A DNA stretch of 54,143 bases from an uncultured Bacilli bacterium (GTDB lineage Bacteria > Bacillota_I > Bacilli_A > RF39 > UBA660). Position 1 is the stretch's first letter, and every line of letters starts with the position of its first letter. Where the stretch lies: the NCBI GenBank assembly GCA_947629935.1, contig CANRFQ010000009.1, positions 1 to 54,143 on the forward strand. The letters are read 5' to 3'. A program made the translations under genes and the position numbers. Positions 17,955 through 26,101 of this stretch are shown here, in pieces. Below the pieces are notes generated by a model. It was not told where the DNA came from. It was given only the letters and a program-made list of their open reading frames with translations, and searched no databases.

Positions 17955-18230
17955 TTAAAGTTTTCTTAAATATTTAGTTAAATCTTTTTCTGCTACACCT
18001 AATATTAAAAGTTCATCTTTAAAATCTTGTAAAGTATTCGCATTCTTTATAGATTTAGTTAAATTAAAATACTTGGTATAAAAATAAATACTTATCAAAG
18101 TAGTTATCATAGCCCCTTTATTTAGATATTGATTTTCACTAAATAAAGAAATGAGACTTGCAATAAAAACTGGTCGGGATATTAATCCGTAAAAATATCC
18201 TTTGGTTAGAGTCGCTAATTTTTGTTTCAA
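17955..18230 (-). CDS. Small membrane-associated hypothetical protein
   Basis: A 91-residue protein starting at TTG, chosen because GAGGAGG lies six bases upstream and no ATG is near. It has two moderately hydrophobic segments (about 13-30 and 37-52) and a charged C-terminus. No family recognised. It is 49 bases upstream of spmA on the same strand, so it may be the first gene of that operon and linked to sporulation by position only. Confidence 0.6.
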   Translation of the reverse strand: MKQKLATLTKGYFYGLISRPVFIASLISLFSENQYLNKGAMITTLISIYFYTKYFNLTKSIKNANTLQDFKDELLILGVAEKDLTKYLRKL

Positions 18231-18297
18231 ATTGTCCTCCTCTTTTCTTAAGCATAAAAGCCTTTAAATCCCGATATATTTATAATGGTGATAATTA

Positions 18298-19368
18298 ATG
18301 CTTAAAAAATTAATTTTTTTATCTCTTATTTTAATGCCTATTAAAGTTTATGCGTTATCGGCCGAAAGTGCGATTTTAATCGATGCCAACTCCAAACGAG
18401 TATTGTTTAGTCAAAATGCTTATGAACCCAAGTTAATTGCGAGTACCACTAAAATCATGACCGCCCTCGTCGCTATTGAAAATGGAAATTTAAAGAAAAA
18501 AATTACGGTCGATGAAGATGTTTTAAAAGCATATGGCTCAGCGATTTATATTGAAGTGGGTGAAAAATTAACATTAGAAGATTTATTATATGGCTTGATG
18601 CTCAGAAGTGGTAATGATGCTGCTTTAGTCATTGCCAAAAGTGTTGGTAAAACTCCCCAGAAATTTGTGGAACTCATGAATGATAAAGCTCAGGAAATAG
18701 GCATGGAAAAAACGGTTTTTTATAATCCGCACGGCTTAGAAGAAGAAAATGGAACCGGAAATACTTCAACAGCTTATGACATGGCTTTATTAATGCAAGA
18801 AGCGATGCAAAATAAAACTTTTCAAAAAATTACGAAAACGAAAACCTATACAGTTAAAACTAATAAAAAAACTTACGTTTGGCAAAATAAAAATAAATTA
18901 TTAAGAAATTACGAATTTGCAACGGGTGGTAAAACCGGATTTACCCAAAAGGCGCGCAGAACTTTAGTTACGAGTGCCCAAAAAGGTAAAGAAAAATTAA
19001 TTGCCGTGACTCTAAATGATCCTAATGATTTTGCAAATCATCAAAAGCTATATGAGCAATATTTTGCTAAGTACGATTTAGTTAAAATAGTTGATCATAA
19101 AAAATATCAAATTACCGATAATGCGTATAAAAATGATGAACTTTACCTAAAAAATGATGTAAATATAATGTTAACTAAAGAAGAAAAAAAGAATATCAAT
19201 ATTAAAGTTAATTTATATAAACCTGAAGAAAACTCTAGCCCTGTTGTCGGTTACCTTTCTATCATGTTAGGAAATCAAGAAATCAGCCGGGAAAATATTT
19301 ATTCCAAAAAACAGGAAAGTAAAGAAAAAAAGTCTTTCTTTTCCCAAATTAAATCTTGGTTTTCCTAA
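18298..19368 (+). CDS. dacB: D-alanyl-D-alanine carboxypeptidase (PBP5-type, DacB/DacF)
   Basis: A 356-residue exported protein: signal peptide 1-19 (VYA/LSA), serine-type peptidase S11 domain with S49-T-T-K52, S104-G-N106 and K-T-G in GGKTGFTQ, then a C-terminal PBP5-type beta domain. These enzymes trim the terminal D-Ala of peptidoglycan stem peptides and set cortex cross-linking when expressed in sporulation. Neighbouring spmA and spmB suggest the DacB role; a vegetative DacA or DacF role cannot be excluded. GGTGATAATTA precedes the ATG. Confidence 0.9.
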   Translation: MLKKLIFLSLILMPIKVYALSAESAILIDANSKRVLFSQNAYEPKLIASTTKIMTALVAIENGNLKKKITVDEDVLKAYGSAIYIEVGEKLTLEDLLYGLMLRSGNDAALVIAKSVGKTPQKFVELMNDKAQEIGMEKTVFYNPHGLEEENGTGNTSTAYDMALLMQEAMQNKTFQKITKTKTYTVKTNKKTYVWQNKNKLLRNYEFATGGKTGFTQKARRTLVTSAQKGKEKLIAVTLNDPNDFANHQKLYEQYFAKYDLVKIVDHKKYQITDNAYKNDELYLKNDVNIMLTKEEKKNINIKVNLYKPEENSSPVVGYLSIMLGNQEISRENIYSKKQESKEKKSFFSQIKSWFS

Positions 19369-19414
19369 CTCGTTATGTTAGTATAAATATGTAATAAAGA
19401 TAGGAGCTAGCATT

Positions 19415-20701
19415 ATGAAAGACAAAAAACAAGAACTTAAAAATACAATTACTAAACATAAAATCCAACTTATATTAATTGTCTTAGCTTTTGCTTTAAC
19501 AATTGAAATTGCTTCTATCTCTTATATTGTTTATATAAAAAAACATGAAAAAAAACTTTTAACCGTTTATGAAACCACTACTCAACTTTTAACTATTTAT
19601 AATACCGAAGCCCAAGAAGAAACCGAAACAATTCCTGAAGTAGTGGAAGAAAAACCGATAGTTATTAAAAAAGCCCCTATTAACGATAAAGAAGATACGG
19701 AAAAACAGTATACTGATAACTCTTTAGTTCAAGCTAAAGAAACAACAATAGAAGAAGCAAAATCTTTATATGAAACACAAGGAAATTCTATTGGTATTGA
19801 TGTTTCAAAATGGAATGGTAATATTGATTGGAAAACCGTAGCAAATAGTGGCGTAGAATTTGCCATAATCCGCTGCGGCTATCGAGGATACGGTTCAGGA
19901 GAAATTTTAATGGATCCTTATTTCGAGCAAAATATATCAGGTGCCATAAAAAACGGTATTAAAGTAGGTATTTATTTCTATTCTGCCGCTATAAACGAAG
20001 CAGAAGCTATTGAAGAAGCCAGATACACAGTTGAGCTTATCAAAAAATATAAAATTACCTATCCTGTTGTTTATGATTTTGAAAACTTTTTAGAAGGTAG
20101 ATGTGCTAACCTAGGAAAAACGGCGAATACTACCAATGCTTTAGCTTTCCTAAATTATGTTAAATCTAAAGGCTATACACCAATGATGTATGCTAGTAAA
20201 AATGCTTATCTTAATTACTTTGAAGTTTCAAGGTTTGGCAATATGAAATTCTGGCTAGCTCATTATACAGATAAAACAGATTATAATGGTTCTTATCAAA
20301 TGTGGCAACATACATCTAAAGGAAGTGTTCCTGGTATCAAAGGAAATGTTGATATGAATATAGCTTATTTTAAATACTCAGCGGATGCACCCGCTAAGGA
20401 ACCAGAAGAGGAAAAACAAAATAATCCTACTCAAAATAAACCTGCTACTGAAGAAAAAACGGTTTTAACATTTAAAGATGCAAATGATAAAGTTATAACA
20501 ATTAATGAAACTGATTATTTCATTGATTATAATTATTCCGAAAAGACTGGTGTTATCCCAGCTAACTTTACACTTGACCGTCTTTCTATTTCCGAAGATG
20601 GTAATTGGTCAAAAGTTAAATATGCCGATCAAGAAGTTTATGTAAAATCTTCTTGCTTGCAACTTAGTAATGAAATCCAAAATAAAACTGTTGATAATTA
20701 A
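19415..20701 (+). CDS. GH25 muramidase (lysozyme) with membrane anchor and C-terminal SH3-like region
   Basis: A 428-residue protein: N-terminal membrane anchor (16-40), Glu/Thr-rich linker to residue 125, GH25 domain (about 127-325) with GIDVSKWNG, the YDFEN catalytic Asp/Glu segment and a WQHTSKG..GI.G..D end motif, then a Pro/Glu linker and an SH3-like tail. GH25 enzymes cleave the beta-1,4 bond after N-acetylmuramate. No holin or phage genes are nearby, so a cellular wall-remodelling role is likely. AGGAGCTAGC precedes the ATG. Confidence 0.92.
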   Translation: MKDKKQELKNTITKHKIQLILIVLAFALTIEIASISYIVYIKKHEKKLLTVYETTTQLLTIYNTEAQEETETIPEVVEEKPIVIKKAPINDKEDTEKQYTDNSLVQAKETTIEEAKSLYETQGNSIGIDVSKWNGNIDWKTVANSGVEFAIIRCGYRGYGSGEILMDPYFEQNISGAIKNGIKVGIYFYSAAINEAEAIEEARYTVELIKKYKITYPVVYDFENFLEGRCANLGKTANTTNALAFLNYVKSKGYTPMMYASKNAYLNYFEVSRFGNMKFWLAHYTDKTDYNGSYQMWQHTSKGSVPGIKGNVDMNIAYFKYSADAPAKEPEEEKQNNPTQNKPATEEKTVLTFKDANDKVITINETDYFIDYNYSEKTGVIPANFTLDRLSISEDGNWSKVKYADQEVYVKSSCLQLSNEIQNKTVDN

Positions 20702-20716
20702 TCAGCAGTTTTTTCT
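20684..20716. terminator. Terminator shared by convergent stops
   Basis: Twelve-base arms AAAACTGTTGAT and ATCAGCAGTTTT (one G-T pair) with a five-base loop. The stop codons of both convergent genes lie inside the hairpin. Confidence 0.75.
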
Positions 20717-20976
20717 TTATATTCTTGAATTATCTTATCTAATTGTTTAGTAATTATATCAATATGTTCATAATCTGTTACTTCTTCTAATGTTACAGAT
20801 TCCCCGGTATTTACAACTTGGGCAACGTACAAAACCGGATCGCCTTCTTCATCAAAAGCACCATCAGTATATATTAAATAATCTTCGTTATTATCATTAT
20901 CCTTAATTGTTGCTAGACAATTTAAAACAACTTTACGACCTAAGGCATCTTCGATTTCAAAATTGTAATCTTCCAT
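20698..20976 (-). CDS. DUF1292 family protein (YrzB-like)
   Basis: A 92-residue acidic protein with the DUF1292 pattern: an early F-x-x-x-D, then NEDYLIYTDG and DPVLYVAQV. This small family is widespread in Firmicutes, often close to the ruvX-mutS2 region; its function is unknown. It overlaps the end of the GH25 gene by four bases on the opposite strand and is one base from the upstream gene, implying co-transcription. Confidence 0.82.
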   Translation of the reverse strand: MEDYNFEIEDALGRKVVLNCLATIKDNDNNEDYLIYTDGAFDEEGDPVLYVAQVVNTGESVTLEEVTDYEHIDIITKQLDKIIQEYKEKTAD

Positions 20977-20977
20977 T

Positions 20978-21238
20978 TTATAGTCCCCTAATTGTATTTC
21001 CTAATTTTTTAGGAATACTAGCAAAATATCCTTGCATTTTATTAGTGGCATTTGTTACTCTTGCGCCACTATAAATTCCTGGATTATTTATTTTTCTTAC
21101 TACTAAATTGTTTAAACCCTTTAAAGGAGCTGTTATTATAGTGCCAGTAACATGGGTAATTGGTTTAGTTCCTGTTTCTACCATAAAAGCAAAACCTTTT
21201 TTTATGGGCTTTAAAGCTCTATTAATATCATTATTCAT
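20978..21238 (-). CDS. Small basic hypothetical protein
   Basis: An 86-residue basic protein rich in Gly, Thr, Asn and Lys, with a repeated 'TG..I..PLKGL' flavour and no clear membrane segment. No family recognised. The ATG follows GGAAGTG-like bases. It is directly upstream of the DUF1292 gene. Confidence 0.55.
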   Translation of the reverse strand: MNNDINRALKPIKKGFAFMVETGTKPITHVTGTIITAPLKGLNNLVVRKINNPGIYSGARVTNATNKMQGYFASIPKKLGNTIRGL

Positions 21239-21290
21239 ATCTTCACTTCCTCAAGCTAATTTTATCATTTATAATATTAAATAACAACTG

Positions 21291-21316
21291 AAAAAAGCTT
21301 ATTATTCTAAGCTTTC
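21291..21316 (-). terminator. Terminator of the lipoprotein gene
   Basis: Minus strand AAGCTT, eight-base loop, AAGCTT, then T6; the stem surrounds the TAA stop. Confidence 0.7.
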
Positions 21317-21862
21317 GTTTTCATAATTATAAATTCCGTGAATTTTTTGTAAAGATTCGTTGCTTAATTGTTCTACTTCCCATGCATTGTCTACTTTAGA
21401 GACATTTACTTCTAAAGTATATTCCACTGTGTCCGTTGTATCTTTCATTTGGTCTAGTTTATATTTCGTGAATTTAGTAGCATCATAGGCTCCTTCTTCA
21501 TTTTTAAATTCATCAGGGTTATCAGCCAAATGTTTATCGGCCTCTTTTTGAACTTTATACAAATCATAAACTGTTAGTTTTACCGTAACAACTGCATTAT
21601 CGCCATCATATTTTTCATCAGTGATTTCATATTTCATATCGCTATATTGTTTTTTCAAAATTTCTTTGTAAGTACCCTTTTGGTCATCGTCTAATTCGTT
21701 ACGATCATCTACATACTCATCTAATTCATCCATAACTACATCACTATTGTCAATATAACGATCCAAATATTCTTCTACTGCTTTACTTGGCGTATTGGCT
21801 GGTCCAATTGTACACCCTACTAAACCAAAAAGAAGGACAAAAGCAACTAAAAACTTTTTCAT
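21302..21862 (-). CDS. Lipoprotein of unknown function
   Basis: A 186-residue protein with a lipoprotein signal peptide ending in the lipobox LVGC (C16), so it should be acylated and anchored outside the membrane. The mature part is acidic, with helices followed by a beta-rich segment that contains AVVTVKLTVYDLYKVQKEA. This resembles DUF4878- or NTF2-like lipoproteins, with low certainty. The ATG follows AGGAGAG. It is divergent from trpS. Confidence 0.75.
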   Translation of the reverse strand: MKKFLVAFVLLFGLVGCTIGPANTPSKAVEEYLDRYIDNSDVVMDELDEYVDDRNELDDDQKGTYKEILKKQYSDMKYEITDEKYDGDNAVVTVKLTVYDLYKVQKEADKHLADNPDEFKNEEGAYDATKFTKYKLDQMKDTTDTVEYTLEVNVSKVDNAWEVEQLSNESLQKIHGIYNYENESLE

Positions 21863-21946
21863 ATCTCTCTCTCCTTTTAATTTTATTTTGTCTTTTTATT
21901 TCCAAATTATACATAATTATGGTAAACTTACTTGTAGGTGATACAA

Positions 21947-22933
21947 ATGAAACGTTTACTTTCCGGAATAAAACCTACGGGTGAGCTAACTTTAGGAAAT
22001 TATTTAGGAGCAATAAAACAATTTGTTGATATGCAAAATGATTATGAATCATTTATATTTGTGGCTAATTTGCATGCGATAACTGTTTATAATGATAAAG
22101 AAGAGTTAAAAAAAAGAACAAGAGATTTAGTAGCAATTTACTTAGCTAGTGGTTTAGATCCTAAAAAAACAACGATTTTCTTACAATCAGAAAATAATTA
22201 TCATAATAACTTAGGATGGGTTTTAGAGTGTAATTCTTATATTGGTGAGCTTAATCGTATGACCCAATTTAAAGATAAAAGTAAAAACAAAAGTACTAAC
22301 GCCATTTCTTGTGGACTTTATACTTACCCTACTTTAATGGCAGCGGATATAATTTTATATGATGCCGATGTGGTCCCTGTGGGTATTGATCAAAAACAAC
22401 ATGTCGAATTAACGCGCAATATCGCTGAAAGATTTAATAATCGTTATGGCGAAACTTTTAAAATTCCTGAGCCATTTATTCCTAAAACTGGAGAAAAAAT
22501 ATATGATTTACAAAATCCAACTAAAAAGATGAGTAAAACGGAAGATAATCCAAAAGGTTGTATTTCACTTTTAGAAGATCCCGATAAAGCTGTCAAAAAA
22601 ATAATGGGAGCTGTTACTGATTCGGATAATCAAATTAAATATGATCTGCAAAATAAACCAGGCATTTCGAATTTAATGACCATTTATAGTGCTTTAAGTA
22701 ATAAAACTTTAGCCGAGGTGGAAACGGAATTTAAAGATAGTAATTATGGTACTTTTAAAAAAGCTGTTGCGGAAGAAGTTAAACAATTTTTAATTGATTT
22801 ACAAAGTAAATACCAAAAAATTATTGATTCCAATATGGTGGATACTGTTTTAGATGAAGGTATTAAAAAAGCCCGAACTATTGCTCAAGCTAAATTAAAT
22901 GAAGTTTATGAAAAAGTTGGTTTAAGTCGATAA
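21947..22933 (+). CDS. trpS: Tryptophanyl-tRNA synthetase
   Basis: A 328-residue class I synthetase. The HIGH-equivalent is in PTGELTLGNYLGA, the tRNA and Trp pocket in YPTLMAADIILYDADVVPVG, and the KMSKS loop reads KKMSKTEDN. It charges tRNA-Trp. The ATG at 21947 is chosen because AGGTGAT lies four bases upstream; the GTG nine bases earlier overlaps that site. No T-box leader is visible in the 75 bases before the gene. The terminator lies inside the convergent neighbour's coding region. Confidence 0.96.
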   Translation: MKRLLSGIKPTGELTLGNYLGAIKQFVDMQNDYESFIFVANLHAITVYNDKEELKKRTRDLVAIYLASGLDPKKTTIFLQSENNYHNNLGWVLECNSYIGELNRMTQFKDKSKNKSTNAISCGLYTYPTLMAADIILYDADVVPVGIDQKQHVELTRNIAERFNNRYGETFKIPEPFIPKTGEKIYDLQNPTKKMSKTEDNPKGCISLLEDPDKAVKKIMGAVTDSDNQIKYDLQNKPGISNLMTIYSALSNKTLAEVETEFKDSNYGTFKKAVAEEVKQFLIDLQSKYQKIIDSNMVDTVLDEGIKKARTIAQAKLNEVYEKVGLSR

Positions 22934-23569
22934 ATGCTTATAGGATAATTTCACAATTTCTAGAAGTTGCAAGTGACTTTCATTAAAGTCACTTTTTATT
23001 ATTTTTAAAAGCTCTTCATACATATCCTTTAAATTATTATTATCACGATTAAATATTTCATTATATAAATAACGCAGTTTAGAAATATTTTTTTCTTCAT
23101 AAAGAGTTTTAAGTTCTAATTCTAAAAAATGTTTAACGTTTCTTACCTGGCGCAATTCCTTATAATTTAATAAAGGTTCTTTTTTTTGATATGATATATT
23201 TTCTTTTTTTAAAGAATAGGCAATTTCTAAAACATCTAGTTCTTCTTCTAAAAGCAAATGACTACGAAAGATTGAATTGCCCTCCTGATCAAACTCCAAT
23301 AAAATAGAATTATTTTCATCAGAAAATAACGCCATATATTCAATATATTTATTATTCTGATCATAACTTTCAGTTTTATTATAAATCAAATCTAAAAATT
23401 CCTTATCAACTTTAATATTATAATTTATAAAAGTTTTTAAATCCTTAGTATTAATTTTAAATATCGGTGTTTTTTTTAAATGGATTACATTATCTTGTTT
23501 ACTCCATTCATAAAACATGAATGCTCTATTATCATTTAGATTGATTAATATGTCGTAAAAAAAGTTCAT
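22922..23569 (-). CDS. Hypothetical protein, 215 residues
   Basis: A soluble protein with a beta-rich first half (residues 1-120: short strands around NNRAFMFYEW and YIEYMALFSDE) and a helical second half rich in Leu, Glu and Lys. No family recognised. AAGGTGGGG precedes the ATG. Its 3' end overlaps the trpS 3' end by 12 bases on the other strand. Its 5' end overlaps the upstream small membrane gene by 38 bases, indicating tight coupling of the two. Confidence 0.6.
   Translation of the reverse strand: MNFFYDILINLNDNRAFMFYEWSKQDNVIHLKKTPIFKINTKDLKTFINYNIKVDKEFLDLIYNKTESYDQNNKYIEYMALFSDENNSILLEFDQEGNSIFRSHLLLEEELDVLEIAYSLKKENISYQKKEPLLNYKELRQVRNVKHFLELELKTLYEEKNISKLRYLYNEIFNRDNNNLKDMYEELLKIIKSDFNESHLQLLEIVKLSYKHLST
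22971..23000 (+). terminator. Terminator of trpS inside the convergent gene
   Basis: AAGTGACTTT-CATT-AAAGTCACTT followed by TTTATT. The 10-bp perfect stem lies in the coding sequence of the opposite-strand gene. Confidence 0.8.
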
Positions 23570-23768
23570 TTTTTCCCCACCTTTTTACTGATAAATATAT
23601 GCAAAACATTCCCAAAAGGAAACAGTTACATTCTAATCTCCTAATTATAAATTTAACATATTCTAAAAAAGTATACCCCATAGTAATTAAATTTAGGTAT
23701 AAAATTGCATATGATAATCCTAAAGCACATAAAAATATTCCTAAAAGAAAGCATAAAATTCGCCACAT
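23532..23768 (-). CDS. Small membrane protein, 78 residues
   Basis: Two hydrophobic segments (about 3-24 and 46-62) flank a short basic stretch, and the C-terminus is basic. No family recognised. GGTGAAAGGCA precedes the ATG. The last 12 codons overlap the start of the downstream gene, so the two probably form a translationally coupled pair. Confidence 0.55.
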   Translation of the reverse strand: MWRILCFLLGIFLCALGLSYAILYLNLITMGYTFLEYVKFIIRRLECNCFLLGMFCIYLSVKRWGKNELFLRHINQSK

Positions 23769-23834
23769 TGCCTTTCACCATTATAATTTTATTTCTTAAA
23801 ATTATTTTTTATTATATAATTAATACTAGGTGAT

Positions 23835-24653
23835 ATGATGGAAATATTAAAATATATAATTTTAGGTATTATTCAAGGAATAACGGAACCCTTGCCTATT
23901 TCTTCAAGTGGACATTTACTAGTTTTTAGAAACTTATTTAATACCAATATGTTTAATGATTTAAATTTTGAAATAATCGTCAATTTTGCTTCATTTTTAG
24001 CTATTTTATTTATCTTTCGCCAAGATATAATTAATTTAATAAAAGGATTCTTTGGTTATTTATTTGGTAAAGAAGATAAAAAAAAGACTTATAAAAACGC
24101 CTTTAAATATTGTATGTTAATAGTAGTTAGTACAATTCCTACCGGCATTATAGGATTATTATTTAAAGATAAAATTGAAAATGTTTTATCTACACCAAAG
24201 ATTGTTGGTTTAGCTTTTTTAATCACCGCTTTAGCTTTATTTTTAATCAGAAATATAAAGGGAACGAAAGAAGATAAAGATATTTCTTATAAAGATGCCA
24301 TTTTAATTGGTCTTTTACAGGCAGTCGCTATATTCCCGGGTATTTCTCGTAGTGGTACTGTTTTAGTAGGTTGTTTACTTCGTAACTTTAAAAGAGAAAC
24401 CGCTTTAAAATATACATTTATTTTATATTTTCCGGTTAGTATTGCCACCTTTGGTCTAGGAGCTATTGATATTTTAAAAGATAATCAATTAGGAATGGTG
24501 TTCCTTCCTTATTTAGCCGGTTTTATGTGTTCTCTAATCGTTACCTATTTTGCTTATAAGTGGCTAGCTAAATTAGTTAAAAATGGTAAATTATGGAAAT
24601 TTTCAATTTATTGTTTATTAATGGGATTATTTACTTTAATCTACTTTAGATAA
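23835..24653 (+). CDS. uppP: Undecaprenyl-diphosphatase UppP (BacA)
   Basis: A 272-residue polytopic membrane protein with the two UppP signatures: GIIQGITEPLPISSSGH (catalytic Glu and Ser region) and FPGISRSGTVL, plus eight or so membrane helices. It dephosphorylates undecaprenyl diphosphate to recycle the lipid carrier of peptidoglycan precursors. AGGTGAT sits immediately before two consecutive ATGs, so the second (23838) may be the true start. It is monocistronic. Confidence 0.95.
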   Translation: MMEILKYIILGIIQGITEPLPISSSGHLLVFRNLFNTNMFNDLNFEIIVNFASFLAILFIFRQDIINLIKGFFGYLFGKEDKKKTYKNAFKYCMLIVVSTIPTGIIGLLFKDKIENVLSTPKIVGLAFLITALALFLIRNIKGTKEDKDISYKDAILIGLLQAVAIFPGISRSGTVLVGCLLRNFKRETALKYTFILYFPVSIATFGLGAIDILKDNQLGMVFLPYLAGFMCSLIVTYFAYKWLAKLVKNGKLWKFSIYCLLMGLFTLIYFR

Positions 24654-24808
24654 AATTTACTATACATTTTTTCAATTAGATTACTATAACATCCAATTAA
24701 ATGATTGATTAAATTTTCCGTGAAGCTACTATAGATATAGGATTTTCTTCATTAGCATTTACTTGATTTTACAATTTCTATGTAATAATCAAAAAAGTTA
24801 AGAAATTA

Positions 24809-25936
24809 TTAATAACGAATATTTAAAGATATTTTATTATTTTCTTTTTTTATTTTTTTTAATGATCTATAATTTCCCCCAATTTCATCTGTTTGTCTAT
24901 TAATAAACTCTAGATCACCATGAATATTCTCATAAGCATCATCTAATAAACTTATATTATTATTTATTAGACCTAATATATTTTCAAAACTAAAAATAAA
25001 TTCTTCTCTAGATAATGATGATTTAATGGTTCCCAATAATAATTCCTCATATATATGATTAGGATCTGTATTAGGATCTGCTAAAAACGTCATTAAAGGT
25101 TTTATTTGAAATTCTCCCTTTCCATTTATCATGGAAGCAGTTGAAGCATCTTTAATTTTTAAAGCATATAAATTTGTTGGGTCGTAAGCATACATCTTCT
25201 CATTTTCTTCTATTAGGGTTATAGCATGATTTCCAATTTTATTTATTAATCCGCCTAAAAAAATTGATAAACAACAACTAAAAACTTTACTGCTTATGTT
25301 ATTTTCGCTATTTCTTTCTATTTTAGGACGATAGTCGCAGCTAATAGCATTTTTATTTTTTGGTACTTTGCAAATTAAAATTGAAGAATCTTTTTGGCAT
25401 ATTGATAAGTAATTATGTAATAGTTCAGCATAAGCTAAACAAACACCCTTTCCTTTTATGACATCAAAAGAATACATTCCTGGTAATAATAGTCTTTCTT
25501 GTAATTTATAATAATGCTCTTTACTTACTGAAAAATAACCATTCCATAACATATAAGTTAACAGGTGAGACAAGTCTAATGATGAATTTATCTTTAGTTC
25601 TTGTGCCAATTTTTTATAGTTTTTCAAAATATTATTGTAACAAATTAATGATTCTTTATAAATTTCTTGACATTTTAACTTATGATAATGCCTAGCATAT
25701 ACTATTAAAGGTTTTAAATAACCTATATCAGCGGCTTTAATTAAAACCAGTAATTCATTCAAATTTATATCTTGATTATTGTTTTCTTTAGAATTATATT
25801 CTTTCTTTCCTATTTCAACAATTTTTCTGTATAATAATAATTCTTTTTGTTCTTTAGTTAAATCTTTAAATTCTAATTTTAATTCTTCTGTTTTTTGTTC
25901 TAACTTATCAGATTGAACATTACTTATCTTTTTCAC
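24809..25936 (-). CDS. Transglutaminase-like (papain-fold) protein
   Basis: A 375-residue protein without a signal peptide. The segment GKGVCLAYAELL (C166) with GNHAITLI (H237) and YAYDPTN (D252) forms the Cys-His-Asp arrangement of transglutaminase-like peptidases. Residues 1-150 and 280-375 are helical with coiled-coil character. A hydrophobic stretch (about 217-232) lies inside the fold. Substrate unknown; a cytoplasmic peptidase or amidase is possible. The 155 bases between it and uppP hold nothing I recognise. Confidence 0.65.
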   Translation of the reverse strand: MKKISNVQSDKLEQKTEELKLEFKDLTKEQKELLLYRKIVEIGKKEYNSKENNNQDINLNELLVLIKAADIGYLKPLIVYARHYHKLKCQEIYKESLICYNNILKNYKKLAQELKINSSLDLSHLLTYMLWNGYFSVSKEHYYKLQERLLLPGMYSFDVIKGKGVCLAYAELLHNYLSICQKDSSILICKVPKNKNAISCDYRPKIERNSENNISSKVFSCCLSIFLGGLINKIGNHAITLIEENEKMYAYDPTNLYALKIKDASTASMINGKGEFQIKPLMTFLADPNTDPNHIYEELLLGTIKSSLSREEFIFSFENILGLINNNISLLDDAYENIHGDLEFINRQTDEIGGNYRSLKKIKKENNKISLNIRY

Positions 25937-25992
25937 AAAAACCGCCTCATTTTCGATTTTTTATTCTATCAGCTTTTCTTAATAACGTCAAT

Positions 25993-26065
25993 ACATTGCC
26001 CTCTAAATTATTCAAGGGCCTGCGTGCTAAAGCATGTGACCCGAACTTTTTTTTCGTAACGGTCG
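25993..26065. other. Structured intergenic stretch with IS200/IS605-like end hairpin
   Basis: Within 166 gene-free bases there are GCCCT/AGGGC arms around 25998-26019 and CGTGC-TAAA-GCATG at about 26023-26036, followed by CCCGAAC and a T8 run. The CTAAAG-centred hairpin is like those at ends of IS200/IS605 elements. No transposase remains nearby. Confidence 0.3.
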
Positions 26066-26068
26066 AAA

Positions 26069-26092
26069 GAAAAAAGAGCTCATATGAACTCT
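26069..26092 (-). terminator. Terminator of the phosphodiester glycosidase gene
   Basis: On the opposite strand from the listed bases, AGAGTTCATATGAGCTCT folds with an 8-bp stem (one G-T pair) and is followed by T6. Confidence 0.65.
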
Positions 26093-26101
26093 AAATTTCA
26101 A

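Noticed and set aside
19415-20701. Prophage endolysin
   Set aside because: It has a membrane anchor and no holin, tail or other phage genes nearby.
21863-21946. T-box leader for trpS
   Set aside because: Too short and without the T-box core sequence or a terminator before the start.
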